A DNA stretch of 64,000 nucleotides from CAZYFH01 sp965249175 (GCA_965249175.1 OZ252227.1:1922001-1986000), one strand, 5' to 3'; positions 42,490 through 52,454 are shown, counted from the first letter of the stretch. Made by a program: numbers and translations. Notes: a model not told the origin generated them from the letters alone.

Positions 42490-43803
42490 ATGAAGACGAC
42501 ACGGCCCAACCGCCGGAGGTTCCTCAAGGAAACGAGCGCGCTCGCCGGGCTCGCCATGGCGCCGGGCGTCGTGGCCGTCGCGCCGCGCTTCGCGAGCGCC
42601 GCACCAGCGGCGGCGAGCGCCGACGACCACAACGCGCTCGAGCACGTGCTCTACGGCCAGCGCTCGCGCTTCGTGACCACGACGCGCGTCATCGAGGGCC
42701 GAAGCCACCCGGATCAACCCCCGCTGCGACCCACCCCGCATCGTCCCAGCGCGCGCACGCCGCTCGGCGAGCTGGTGGGGACCATCACGCCGACGTCACT
42801 GCACTTCACGACCCAACACCACTACGGGATTCCGGACATCGATCCGGCCGACCACAAGCTGATGATTCACGGCCTGGTCGATCGCCCGCTGGTGTTCTCG
42901 ATGGACGAGCTGAAGCGCTTACCGTTCGTCTCGCGCATCCACTTCCTCGAGTGCATCGGCAACCGTCCGAGTCCGCGGGCCGCGACTGTCTCCGATACGC
43001 ATGGGCGGATGGCCTGCAGCGAGTGGACGGGCGTCCCGCTCTCGGTGCTGCTCGACGAGGTCGGGCTCAAGAACACCGCGAAATGGATCATCGCCGAGGG
43101 ATCGGACGGCGGCAAACACATCAAGAGCGTCCCGTTGCCGAAAGCGCTGGACGACGTGCTCGTGGCCTACGGGCAGAACGGCGAGCCGGTGCGTCCCGAC
43201 CATGGGTTCCCGCTTCGACTCGTCGTCCCCGGGTTCGAGGGCATCTACAACGTGAAGTGGTTGCGACGGATCAAGGTAGTCGAACAGCCGTATCTCTCGT
43301 TCCAGGAGCACTCACGGTTCCTGACCCCCAACCCGAAGACCCAGTTGGACAGCTACGACTTCGGGCCCGAGTCGGTCGTGACCTATCCGTCCGGGACGCA
43401 GCAGTTGGCCGGCCACGGCGCGTATGTCATCAGCGGGCTCGCCTGGTCGGGTGGCGGCGCGGTGTCACGTGTCGAGGTCTCGACCGACGGTGGACAGACG
43501 TACGCGGATGCCGAAATGGCCGGACCGGTGCTCCCGAAGGCCCATACCCGGTTCTACCTGCCGTGGCGGTGGGACGGTCAGGAGGCGGTGATTCAGTCGC
43601 GCTGCACCGACGAAAACGGACTGGTCCAGCCAAGCGAAGCCGAGTACGCGCAGTACTGGGGGCTCACCCGTCAGCAGCTCTACCGGACCATCCAGAGCCA
43701 GCTCGGGCACTGCAACTGGATGCAGGCATGGCGCGTCAATCCCGACGGGCGTGTGACCAACGGGCTCCCGCCGGTCGAAGAGGTCTCGGATGTCCACGGC
43801 TAG
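42490..43803 (+). CDS. soxC: SoxC-like sulfite dehydrogenase molybdenum subunit
   Basis: 437 aa. A Tat signal (NRRRFLKETSALAGLAMAPG) indicates folded export with Moco. The sulfite-oxidase fold follows: LHFTTQHHYGIPDIDPADHKLMIHGLVDRPL, the molybdenum-ligating Cys155 in HFLECIGNRPS, and the dimerisation domain from about 290 (AYVISGLAWSGGGAVSRVEVSTDGGQTY). The longer C-terminus with WMQAWRVNPDGRVTNG is the SoxC type, as opposed to YedY. The downstream cytochrome overlaps by 14 bases, the standard soxCD order. It oxidises sulfur at the sulfite or sulfane level. No other sox genes are in the window. Confidence 0.88.
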   Translation: MKTTRPNRRRFLKETSALAGLAMAPGVVAVAPRFASAAPAAASADDHNALEHVLYGQRSRFVTTTRVIEGRSHPDQPPLRPTPHRPSARTPLGELVGTITPTSLHFTTQHHYGIPDIDPADHKLMIHGLVDRPLVFSMDELKRLPFVSRIHFLECIGNRPSPRAATVSDTHGRMACSEWTGVPLSVLLDEVGLKNTAKWIIAEGSDGGKHIKSVPLPKALDDVLVAYGQNGEPVRPDHGFPLRLVVPGFEGIYNVKWLRRIKVVEQPYLSFQEHSRFLTPNPKTQLDSYDFGPESVVTYPSGTQQLAGHGAYVISGLAWSGGGAVSRVEVSTDGGQTYADAEMAGPVLPKAHTRFYLPWRWDGQEAVIQSRCTDENGLVQPSEAEYAQYWGLTRQQLYRTIQSQLGHCNWMQAWRVNPDGRVTNGLPPVEEVSDVHG

Positions 43804-44368
43804 CCGACTCTGTGCGGCGCGCGCCGTCGCGTTCATCGTCGCGGTCTTCTCGGGGACGGCGGTGATGGCACAGCCCGCTGGATCAGCGTCGGGCCTCGGA
43901 CGGGCGCCAAGCGACGCGGAGGTTCGGGCGTGGGACATCGCGATCGGACCGGCTGGTGAGGAGCTCCCAGAGGGCAGCGGTTCGGTGGGACAAGGGGCCG
44001 GGGTCTTCGTCAACCGCGGGTGCACGAGGTGTCACGGCCCGACGGGAACCGAAGGTCCGGCGGTGGTGCTGGTCGGTGGCGAGGTGACCTCCTTCACCAA
44101 CTACTTCCCGCTCACGCACTGGCCGTTCGCGCCGACGATCTTCAGTTACATCCGCCGCGCCATGCCCTACGACCAGCCGGGGCATCTGACCTCTGACGAG
44201 GTCTACGCCCTGACGGCCTTCCTGCTGAACCGGAACGACATCATCCCGGCGGACGCCGTGATGGACGCCGAGACGCTCCCACAGGTCGTGATGCCGCACC
44301 GCGCCGACTACACGGTGCCCGAGCCGTGGAAGCCAGGTACTCCGCGAGGCTTCAGGTTCCTGCCCTAG
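43790..44368 (+). CDS. soxD: SoxD-like monohaem cytochrome c
   Basis: 192 aa with a signal peptide (ARAVAFIVAVFSGTAVMAQ). One haem c site CTRCH (78-82) in GQGAGVFVNRGCTRCHGPTGTEGPA. The family pattern THWPFAPTIFSYIRRAMPYDQPGHLTSDEVYALTAFLLNRNDII supplies the distal Met. This is the electron acceptor subunit of SoxCD/sulfite dehydrogenase; the full-length diheme SoxD of Paracoccus is longer, so this is a short monohaem form. The overlap with soxC suggests coupled translation and equal amounts. Confidence 0.85.
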   Translation: MSTASRLCAARAVAFIVAVFSGTAVMAQPAGSASGLGRAPSDAEVRAWDIAIGPAGEELPEGSGSVGQGAGVFVNRGCTRCHGPTGTEGPAVVLVGGEVTSFTNYFPLTHWPFAPTIFSYIRRAMPYDQPGHLTSDEVYALTAFLLNRNDIIPADAVMDAETLPQVVMPHRADYTVPEPWKPGTPRGFRFLP

Positions 44369-44425
44369 CCACGCGAGACGACCTCACGAACATCGATTCG
44401 ACACACGTGGCGATCGCCCCGCGCC

Positions 44426-44461
44426 GGACATCCATCTAGCGCGCGCGGGACATCCATCTAG
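44426..44461. repeat. Two 14-bp direct repeats GGACATCCATCTAG
   Basis: Exact copies at 44426-44439 and 44448-44461, centre distance 22 bases (two helical turns), directly before the histidine-kinase start at 44468. The spacing suits a tandem operator for a transcription factor. The rest of this 99-base spacer shows no gene. Confidence 0.7.
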
Positions 44462-44467
44462 AGACGG

Positions 44468-46598
44468 ATGAGCTCAACGCTCCTGGCCCAGGGTTTGATC
44501 CTGACGCTCGACCTGACGGTCACAATCCTGCTGTGCCTGCACTACCGGAACCTCAAGCGGAGCTACCTGGCCCTCGGCGTGGTCGCCGGTGTGCTGGCAT
44601 GCGCGCGGCAACTCGTTGACACGCTGGTCATCGTCGCGCCAGATTGGGTCGTCCTGTTCCATGTTTCGACCAGTCTGCAGTTCCTCTCGTCACTCGTGCT
44701 CGTTGGCGCGCTGCTTCGAGTTCATGACGATTCACGGCGGATCACTCGGGTTGCGGCGCCACTCGCTCTCTTGTCGTGAGCATTTACGCCGCGCAGCAGG
44801 TCACCGGCTTCGAGCGCACGATACCGGAGTGGTACTTCCTGTATCTGCCCCTCATGCTCACGCAGGGCGTGGTTGTCTGGGGCGCGTGGCGTAGCAGTCC
44901 CGGCTGGCCACTCAGTCGGATCGTGCTCCTGTTGACCGCTGCGCCGCTCCTCGTCATCAGAATATGGATGCCGGCCTACCTCCACACGCCACCTGACATC
45001 TTGTTCTACACGCTGTACTTATTGGAGTCGCTGATCTGTCCGATCATGCTGGGCGGCCTGGTGCTGTCGGCGATGGAGGAGGGGCACGGACGGGTTCAAT
45101 CGCTTCTTGTTGATCGTGCGCACGCGGCGGAGGATCTCCAGTTCGTCCTCGATCATTCGTTGGACGTCATCGTGACAACGGATGAAGCCGGGACGATTCA
45201 GTCGTGGAGCCTCAGGGGAGAGCAAGAGTTCGGGTATGCCCACGATCAGGCCGTTGGGCGGCTCACCATACACGACCTGCTCGTCGATCATCCGACCGTG
45301 GGCACGTGGGACGTCTCTGGCGAGTTCGAGACTCCGGCACGGCGCGCGCACGGCCCTGAAGGTGCGGGTCCAAATCGTGGAGCGCGACAGCCGGTCGTCC
45401 AGAATCTACGTCCTGCAGGATGTGTCTGCACAAGCGGAAATCCGCAAGCAACGGGCGGTGCTCGACCGTCAGCTCCAGCACGCCGTCAAGCTGGAGGGTC
45501 TGGGTGTGCTCGCCGGCGGAATCGCACACGACTTCAACAACATCCTGACCAGCCTGTTCGGCAACATCTCCCTGGCGAAGATGGAACTGCCGACAGACCA
45601 TCGAGCGTGGAGCTATCTGACGGTCGCGGAGAGCTCCATGACGCGGGCAACGCATCTGTCCGGTCAGTTGCTCACGTTCGCCAAGGGCGGCCAACCGATG
45701 CGGGAAGCTGTCCACCTCGGTCCCCTGTTAGAGGAAATGGTGCGTTTCGATCTCTCGGGGAGCAACGTGCTTCCAGTCATTCGAGCGCAAGAGGGACTCT
45801 GGGCAGCAGACGTAGACAAGGGGCAAGTGCACCAAGTCTTCTCCAATCTCACCATCAATGCCCGGCAGTCAATGCCCGACGGCGGGCACCTCCGTTTCAC
45901 GTTGCAGAACGCGGACGTCCAGGACGACACGGTGCTCGGGCTTGCTCCCGGACGCTATGTCCGAGTCGTCGTGCGAGACGAAGGGCATCGGCAACGAGCC
46001 GAAACACCTGGACCAGATATACGACCCCTTTTTCAGCACGAAGGAGTCTGGCCGCGGGTTGGGGCTGGCCACGACCTATTCCATCGTCCACAAGCATGCA
46101 GGTCAGATCGGCGTCGAGTCCACGCCTGGAGAGGGGACGGCGTTCACCGTCTACCTGCCGGCAAGCGCGTCGATACCGCGGCCAGAGAGAGGAGACACGG
46201 CCTCGCCTCGCCCCGCCGCAGCGCGCGCCGGCAGAGTGCTCCTGATGGATGACGATGACATGGTCTGCAAGATCGCGACGGGAATGCTGCAGACGATTGG
46301 CTTCGCGGTCGAGGCCGTGTCAGATGCTGATCAAGCGGTGGAGCGCTACAAACAGGAGGTGGAGGCTGGTAGGCCCTTCGATGTCGCGATCCTGGATCTG
46401 ACGATTCCCGGAGGGAAGGGCGGCAAGGAAGCTGTCGGCGACATCCTCGCGTGTGACCCGCGCGCCACCGTCATTGTGTCAAGTGGTTATGCCGACGATC
46501 CGGTTCTGGCCAACCATGCGGACTACGGTTTCAAGGGCGTCGTCCCGAAGCCGTACACGCTACAGCAGCTGGACGCGGCGCTCCGTGAGGTCATGTGA
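44468..46598 (+). pseudogene. Hybrid sensor histidine kinase with three frameshifts
   Basis: Reading through, the order is: six or so membrane helices (LTLDLTVTILLCLHY ... LVIRIWMPAYLHTPPDILFYTLYLLESL), a PAS domain (LDHSLDVIVTTDEAGTIQSWS), the dimerisation/phosphoacceptor helix (LAGGIAHDFNNILTSLFGN, His in HDFNN), the ATPase domain (NLTINARQSMPDGG, GRGLGLATTYSIVHKHAG), and a receiver (VLLMDDDDMV, DVAILDLTIPGG with the Asp acceptor, PKPYT). The frame changes at about 44772 (one base missing, or a GTGA overlap), about 45340 (one base extra) and about 45983 (one base extra, at GACGAAGGGC). The intact protein would be about 710 aa. As assembled the kinase cannot be made in one piece. Confidence 0.8.
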
Positions 46599-46666
46599 GG
46601 CGCTGCAGCCAGGCACCCGACGCCGTCGGCGGGTGCGATCGCGCCCCGGGACTGCGACGGTACGGC

Positions 46667-48553
46667 TCAGCCGAGGCCGTCAGGGTCCGGTGCGTCCAGC
46701 GTCAGTCCGTGCTCCGCGCTGTATTGCCGGATCACGTCGAGCACCGTCTCACCGAGGTCCTCCGCCTTGCGCGCGCCGATGCCGTGCACGTCCAGCAACG
46801 CGCGGTCGGTCGACGGCCGCCGCCGCGCGAGCTCGCGCAGGGTGTTGTCGTGAAAGACGACGTAGGGTGGCACCCCGCGACCACGCGCGATGTCGAGACG
46901 ACAGGCGCGCAGCGCTTCGAACAACCCCATATCGACCCCGTCCCTCGACGCTGCCGCTGACATGCCGCCGCGCGCGGACCGCGACCCGCGGTCGCGCCGT
47001 CGGACGGGACGTGGCTGACGGTAGAGCACCAGCGACCTTTCCGCCCGGAGCGCGGCCAGTCCCTCGTCGGTGAGTCGCAGCGTCGGGAACGTGTCGCCCG
47101 CTCGCACGAGGAAGCCCTGGGATGTGAGCTGATCGAGATAGCCGCGCAGCTCGGCGATCGGCGTCTCGGCCAGGAGGCCGAACGTGCTGAGCGTGTCGTG
47201 CCCGCGTGCTGTCACCTGGTCCGTGACCCGGCCGCGCAGGACGTCGATCACGTGGGCCACGCCCCAGCGTTGCCGGAGGCGTGCCACGGCGGAGAGAATT
47301 TTCTGCGCCAGCGTCACAGAGTCATCGACCGGCTCGAGCTCGTGGAGACACCAGTCGCAGGCGCCACAGTCCGACCCGCCGTACACGTCGCCGAAGTGCT
47401 CGATCAGCATCCGATGCCGGCAACGCGTGCCGCCAGCGTATCGCTCCATCTCCCGGAGCAGGGTCCGCGCGCTGTCCGTCAGCTCGCCGCTCGTGTCGAG
47501 CATCTGCCGCCACTTCGCGAAGTCGGCCGGCGAGTACGCCAACACACATTCGGCTTCGAGCCCGTCCCGGCCCGCACGTCCCGATTCCTGCTGGTAGTGC
47601 TCCACCGACCGGGGGGCGCCGGCGTGCATCACGAAGCGCACGTCGGAGCGGTCGATGCCCATACCAAACGCGACGGTGGCGACGATGATGTCGATCCGCT
47701 CGTCGAGAAAGGCTTCCTGGTGGGCGCGCCGCGTCGGGTCGGACAGCCCGGCGTGATAGGGCTTCGCGCGATGACCGAGCTCGACAAGCCAGGACGCGAG
47801 GGCTTCGACCTCGCGCCGGGACACGCAATAGATGATGCCGGCCTCGCGCGGGTGGCGATCGACCACACGCTGGATCTGCGCTTTCAAGCCTACCCGCGGC
47901 ACGACGCGATACACGAGGTTGGGACGGTCGAACGAGCCGACGAGTCGCACCGGGTCGCGTAGCGCGAGCTGCGTGACGATGTCGTCGCGCACCCGTCCGG
48001 TGGCCGTGGCGGTGAAGGCGTGCCATGCGGCGTCGGGCAGCGACCCACGGACCGCGGCGAGCTGGCGATACTCCGGCCGGAATTCATGACCCCACTGGCT
48101 GATGCAGTGCGCCTCGTCGACGGCGACGAACGCCACACCCCAGCGCCGGAGCGAGTCATGAAAGGCCGCGCTACCGTCGCCCGCAAGCCGCTCCGGCGTG
48201 ACGTACAGCAGTGAGTACCGCTGGTCGTCGAGCCCGCGCAGCACGGTCTGCCGCTCGTCGGGCGTGAGCGAGCTGTTGAGCGCGGCCGCGGGGATGCCGC
48301 TCGCCACCAGGCCATCGACCTGGTCCTTCATCAGTGAGAGGAGCGGCGAGACGACAAGCCCGAGCCGACCGCCTCCCGGGCCATTGACAAGCGCGGGCAG
48401 TTGAAAGCAGAGCGACTTGCCGCCGCCCGTGGGCAGCACGACGAGGCTGTCGCGCCCGTCGAGATTTGCCTCAATCGCGTCGGCCTGCAGTGGCCGAAAC
48501 GCGCGATAGCCCCAGTATCGTGTGAGAATCTCCGTGAGCGCCGCGTCGGCCAT
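46667..48553 (-). CDS. recQ: ATP-dependent DNA helicase RecQ
   Basis: 628 aa, typical length. Walker A VLPTGGGKSLCFQLPA (about residues 39-54), motif II VDEAHCISQWGHEFRPEY, motif V/VI VATVAFGMGIDRSDVRFVMHAG and HYQQESGRAGRDG. The RQC zinc cysteines are present (GGTRCRHRMLIEHFGD, GSDCGACDWC). A winged-helix region and a C-terminal HRDC domain follow (LFEALRACRLDIARGRGVPPYVVFHDNTLRELARRRPS). It unwinds 3'-5' at forks and recombination intermediates in the cytoplasm. Alone on its strand, divergent from the second DUF1592 cassette. The only clear DNA-repair gene in the window. Confidence 0.96.
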   Translation of the reverse strand: MADAALTEILTRYWGYRAFRPLQADAIEANLDGRDSLVVLPTGGGKSLCFQLPALVNGPGGGRLGLVVSPLLSLMKDQVDGLVASGIPAAALNSSLTPDERQTVLRGLDDQRYSLLYVTPERLAGDGSAAFHDSLRRWGVAFVAVDEAHCISQWGHEFRPEYRQLAAVRGSLPDAAWHAFTATATGRVRDDIVTQLALRDPVRLVGSFDRPNLVYRVVPRVGLKAQIQRVVDRHPREAGIIYCVSRREVEALASWLVELGHRAKPYHAGLSDPTRRAHQEAFLDERIDIIVATVAFGMGIDRSDVRFVMHAGAPRSVEHYQQESGRAGRDGLEAECVLAYSPADFAKWRQMLDTSGELTDSARTLLREMERYAGGTRCRHRMLIEHFGDVYGGSDCGACDWCLHELEPVDDSVTLAQKILSAVARLRQRWGVAHVIDVLRGRVTDQVTARGHDTLSTFGLLAETPIAELRGYLDQLTSQGFLVRAGDTFPTLRLTDEGLAALRAERSLVLYRQPRPVRRRDRGSRSARGGMSAAASRDGVDMGLFEALRACRLDIARGRGVPPYVVFHDNTLRELARRRPSTDRALLDVHGIGARKAEDLGETVLDVIRQYSAEHGLTLDAPDPDGLG

Positions 48554-48651
48554 TGCCTAGCTACCTGCGAAAACTATACCTAAGGCATTGATGCATGTGG
48601 CTCGCCGCCGCACGACCGCCGACGTTGACAGGGAGAGAGCGCATCGAGAAA

Positions 48652-51120
48652 ATGGCGATCGTGAGGGGTGTGTACGTCGCGCTAACTGCGACTGCGGCGA
48701 TGTCGGCGGCAACCTCTCTTGTCTTGGCGACCGGTCCGGGCCAGCGGACGGCGGAGAGCGCGCCCGCCGCGGCCTCGGCACACCGCGCCCTGCTCGACCA
48801 GTACTGCGCCACGTGTCACAACGAACGGCAACACGCGCAGGGTGCTGTGCCGTTTGCGTTCGACCCGCTCGACCTGACCGATGTCGGGTCGGACGCCGAG
48901 GCCTGGGAGAAGGTCGTCCGAAAGCTGCGGCTCGGTATGATGCCGCCCGCTGGTCGGCCGCGCCCCGACACCGCCGAGGCCGACCGGTTCGTGACGTGGC
49001 TGGAATCCGAGCTCGACCGGGTGGCGCTGGCGAGTCCACGGGTCGGCCGGCCGGCGGTCCGTCGTCTGACCTCCGCGGAGTACATCAACGCCGTCCGGAG
49101 CTTGCTGCATCTGGACGTCGACGAGCGTTGGTTGTTGTTCCCGGCCGACGACGTGGATCAGCAGGGCTTCGACACCAACGGCAATGTGCTCTCCGTCTCG
49201 CCGGCGTTGTTCGATCGCTACCTCGCGGCGGCGAATCGCATCAGCCGTCTTGCCGTCGGCGACCCGACGATTGGGCCGGGGTACGCGGCCGCAACCTACG
49301 GCACGCCGCGGCTGCTGTATCAGGATGGTCGTCTCGATGACCAGCCATTCGGGTCGCGCGGCGGGATGGCCGTTCGCCACTACTTCCCGCTCGATGGGGA
49401 GTACGAAGTCAGGGTCCGGCTCCGTCGGATGATCTACGACTACATCGTCGGGATGGGCAGGTCCCATCAGCTCGAGGTGCGGATTGACGGTGCGCTCATC
49501 GAACGGTTCGCGGTCGGCGATGCCGATCGGGTCGGCTATCCGTCCGCCTACAGCTTCTTCGGCACGATCCGGGGCGACCCCGCCTGGGAGGACTACGTAT
49601 CCAACGGCGCGGATGCGGAACTCGTCCTCCGGTTCCCCGCGACGGCGGGGCAACATGTCATCGGTGTGTCGTTCGTCGGCTCGCATACCGAGCCGACCGG
49701 GATTCTCGAGCGCCGGCTGTCTGGCTTTTCGCTCAGCGGACTCGGCTTCTATCATGGCAACGCGGCCGTCGATCGAGTGGAGATCACGGGTCCGCGCCAC
49801 GCAACGGGGCCGGGTGACACGCCGAGCCGGCGTCGGCTCTTCAGCTGCGATCCGACCCGCCACGACGGCGAGCAGGAGTGTGCGACCGAGATCTTGGCGA
49901 GGCTCGCACGCCGCGCCTATCGCCGTACCGCGACCGATGTCGACGTCGCCACGCTGATGCCGTTCTTCGAGACCGGGCGGCGCGAGCGCGACTTCGAAGG
50001 CGGGATTCAGAGGGCGCTCGAACGCGTGCTGGTCGCGCCCGAGTTCCTGTTCCGGGTCGAACGTGACGCCGTGGACGTCGCGCCTGGCGCGGCCACGCAC
50101 CTCAGCGATTTCGAGCTCGCCTCCAGGCTGTCGCTCTTCCTGTGGAGCAGCATTCCCGATGACGAGCTGCTGCGCGTCGCCGAGGCGGGGCGTTTGCGCG
50201 ATCCGAGCGTGCTCGAACAGCAGACGCGGCGCATGCTGGCCGATGCTCGGTCGACGGCGCTCGTCGATAATTTCGCGAGCCAGTGGCTCCAGCTTCGGCG
50301 CATCCGCGGTGTGGTGCCGGATGCCGACGTCTTCTACGAGTTCGACGAGAACCTGCGGGCCGACATGGAGCAGGAAACAGTGTTGTTTCTCGGGAGTCAG
50401 CTCCGCGAGGATCGCGGGCTCCGCGAGCTGCTCACCGCCGACTACACCTTCGTGAACCAGCGGCTCGCACGCCACTACGGCATCCCTGGCGTCTACGGCG
50501 AGCGATTCCGCCGCATCGCGCTCGATGCCTCGGAACGCGGTGGCTTGCTCGGTCATGCCAGCCTGCTGACGTTGACCGCCTATCCGACACGGACGTCTCC
50601 GGTCCTGCGAGGGAAGTGGGTGCTCGACAACATCCTCGGGGTGCCGCCGCCTCCGGCGCCGGCCGACGTGCCGGCGCTCGAGGAGAACCACGGGGCGCGC
50701 GAGGTGCGGTCGATCCGCGAGCGTATGGAGCGGCATCGCGCCAGTCCTGCGTGCGCCGGGTGTCATCGGATCATGGATCCGCCCGGCTTCGCGCTCGAGC
50801 ACTACGATGCGATCGGGCGGTGGCGGATGACAAACGAGGCGGGGGGACCGGTGGACGCCACTGGTGTGCTGGCCGACGGCACGACGGTCGATGGTCCCGC
50901 CGCGTTCCGGCGGGCGTTGGCGTCGTACGACGTGAGCTTTGTCAGAACCGTCACCGAGAAGCTGTTGACGTACGCAGTCGGGCGTGACGTCGAGTACTTC
51001 GACCAACCGACGATCCGACGCATTGTGGCGTCGGCCGCGGCAGACGACTATCGCTGGTCGTCCATCGTGATCGGCATCGTCGGGAGCCGGCCGTTCCAGA
51101 TGAGGAGTGCGGAATCATGA
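48652..51120 (+). CDS. DUF1592-type diheme cytochrome protein (second cassette)
   Basis: 822 aa with an export signal (VRGVYVALTATAAMSAATSLVLATG). Same domain order as the protein at 26067: haem site YCATCHNER, DUF1587 (VRRLTSAEYINAVRSLLHLDVD), a beta region (FPLDGEYEVRVRLRRM), DUF1595 (LARRAYRRTATDVDVATL), DUF1592 (HLSDFELASRLSLFLWSSIPDDELL), DUF1588 with LLGHASLLTLTAYPTRTSPVLRGKWVLDNILG and second haem site CAGCHRIMDPPG, and DUF1585. ATG 48652 is preferred; ATG 48595 in the same frame adds a leader unlike its paralogue. Its stop codon overlaps the DUF1552 start (ATGA). Confidence 0.9.
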   Translation: MAIVRGVYVALTATAAMSAATSLVLATGPGQRTAESAPAAASAHRALLDQYCATCHNERQHAQGAVPFAFDPLDLTDVGSDAEAWEKVVRKLRLGMMPPAGRPRPDTAEADRFVTWLESELDRVALASPRVGRPAVRRLTSAEYINAVRSLLHLDVDERWLLFPADDVDQQGFDTNGNVLSVSPALFDRYLAAANRISRLAVGDPTIGPGYAAATYGTPRLLYQDGRLDDQPFGSRGGMAVRHYFPLDGEYEVRVRLRRMIYDYIVGMGRSHQLEVRIDGALIERFAVGDADRVGYPSAYSFFGTIRGDPAWEDYVSNGADAELVLRFPATAGQHVIGVSFVGSHTEPTGILERRLSGFSLSGLGFYHGNAAVDRVEITGPRHATGPGDTPSRRRLFSCDPTRHDGEQECATEILARLARRAYRRTATDVDVATLMPFFETGRRERDFEGGIQRALERVLVAPEFLFRVERDAVDVAPGAATHLSDFELASRLSLFLWSSIPDDELLRVAEAGRLRDPSVLEQQTRRMLADARSTALVDNFASQWLQLRRIRGVVPDADVFYEFDENLRADMEQETVLFLGSQLREDRGLRELLTADYTFVNQRLARHYGIPGVYGERFRRIALDASERGGLLGHASLLTLTAYPTRTSPVLRGKWVLDNILGVPPPPAPADVPALEENHGAREVRSIRERMERHRASPACAGCHRIMDPPGFALEHYDAIGRWRMTNEAGGPVDATGVLADGTTVDGPAAFRRALASYDVSFVRTVTEKLLTYAVGRDVEYFDQPTIRRIVASAAADDYRWSSIVIGIVGSRPFQMRSAES

Positions 51121-52454
51121 TGATCACCAGGAAGGCGATTCCCCGCCGGCGCGTGCTCCGTGGCCTTGGCGCCACGCTGGCGCTGCCGCTGCTCGACGGC
51201 ATGGTGCCGGCGCTCACCGCGCTCGGCAAGACCGCGGCCGCACCGGCGCTGCGGTTCGGGGCGGTGTATGTGCCCAACGGTATGGTCATGCAGAACTGGA
51301 CGCCGGCGGCCGAGGGCGCCGCGTTCGAGTTGACGCCCATCCTGGCGCCGCTCGCACCGTTCCGCGACCGACTGCTCGTGCTGTCCGGGCTCAACAGCAC
51401 ACCGCCTCCGGGGATCAATGGCGGGACGCACTCGCGGGCCGCGACGAAGTTCCTGACGGCCGAGCATCCCGGGGCGTGGAACCCGACCGCGGTCTCCATG
51501 GATCAGATCGCCGCACAGGTGTTGGGGCGGCAGACGCCGCTCGCGTCGCTCGAGCTCGGGCTGGAAGGCGCCAACTTCGCCGGCTCGTGCGACAGCGGCG
51601 GCTTCAGCTGCGCGTTCTCGTACACGATCTCCTGGGCGAGCGGGTCGACGCCGCTGCCGATGGAGCACAACCCGCGCGCGGTGTTCGAGCGGTTGTTCGG
51701 CGACGCCGACAGCACCGATCCCGAGGCGCGCAGCGTCCGGCGTCTGGAGCAGCGCAGCATCCTCGATTCGGTGCGCGACGACGTCGCGCGGCTGCGGCCC
51801 GCCCTCGGCCCGAGCGACCAGGTGAAGCTCGGCGCCTATCTCGATGCCGTCCGGGACGTTGAGCGACGGATCGAGATCGCGGAGGCGCAAGGCGACCGGG
51901 AGGTGCCGTTGCTGGAACGGCCTCTAGGTGTCCCGTCCGGTTTTGCGGAGCACGCGAGGCTGATGTACGACCTGCAGCTGCTGGCGTATCAGACGGATCG
52001 CACGCGTGTCATCACGTTCATGAGTGGACACGAGCTGAGCGGTCGCACCTACCGGGAGATCGGGGTGCCCGATGCGCACCACCCGCTGTCGCATCACCGG
52101 AATGTGCCGGAGGCGCTCGAGAGGCTGACGACGATCAACACGTATCACGTCGAGCTGTTCGCGTCGTTCCTCGACAAACTGCAGGCGACCCCCGACGGCG
52201 ATGGGTCCTTGCTGGACCATGTGATGCTCATGTACGGCGCCGGTATGAGCGATAGCAACGCCCATTCGCCCTACGATCTGCCGATCCTGCTGCTGGGCGG
52301 CGGCGCGGGCCAGCTGACCGGAGGGCGTCACCTCGTGTATCCGGCGCGCACGCCGCTGGCGAATCTGCACCTGTCGCTGCTCGACAAGCTCGGGGTGGAC
52401 GTCGATCGGATCGGTGACAGTACGGGGCAGCTGACGGGTCTCTCGGACCTGTAG
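51117..52454 (+). CDS. DUF1552 protein, Tat-exported (second cassette)
   Basis: 445 aa. Tat signal IPRRRVLRGLGATLALPLLDGM. Paralogue of the protein at 28502, sharing RFGAVYVPNGMVMQNWTP, GGTHSRAATKFLT, SRTYREIGV-type text after the RVITFMSGHE strand, HHPLSHHRNVPE and MLMYGAGMSDSNAHSPYDLPILLLGG. Histidines are kept in the same places in both paralogues, which supports a metal site. Coupled to the DUF1592 gene by the four-base overlap; the ankyrin gene follows after five bases. Confidence 0.9.
   Translation: MMITRKAIPRRRVLRGLGATLALPLLDGMVPALTALGKTAAAPALRFGAVYVPNGMVMQNWTPAAEGAAFELTPILAPLAPFRDRLLVLSGLNSTPPPGINGGTHSRAATKFLTAEHPGAWNPTAVSMDQIAAQVLGRQTPLASLELGLEGANFAGSCDSGGFSCAFSYTISWASGSTPLPMEHNPRAVFERLFGDADSTDPEARSVRRLEQRSILDSVRDDVARLRPALGPSDQVKLGAYLDAVRDVERRIEIAEAQGDREVPLLERPLGVPSGFAEHARLMYDLQLLAYQTDRTRVITFMSGHELSGRTYREIGVPDAHHPLSHHRNVPEALERLTTINTYHVELFASFLDKLQATPDGDGSLLDHVMLMYGAGMSDSNAHSPYDLPILLLGGGAGQLTGGRHLVYPARTPLANLHLSLLDKLGVDVDRIGDSTGQLTGLSDL

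Noticed and set aside
40177..42741. 854-codon open frame on the minus strand
   Set aside because: It is antisense to the PQQ propeller, PDLQGVW-type and soxC genes. Its translation is Arg/His/Val-rich without domain pattern, as expected from GC-rich DNA read backwards.
44468..44779. Separate 103-aa membrane protein overlapping the kinase by GTGA
   Set aside because: It holds only the first membrane helices of a sensor whose remaining helices continue at once in the next frame. A frameshift is simpler, though a real four-base overlap cannot be excluded.
48682..51006. 774-codon open frame on the minus strand
   Set aside because: Antisense to the second DUF1592 gene, whose domain order and haem sites are unmistakable; the antisense product has no recognisable fold.
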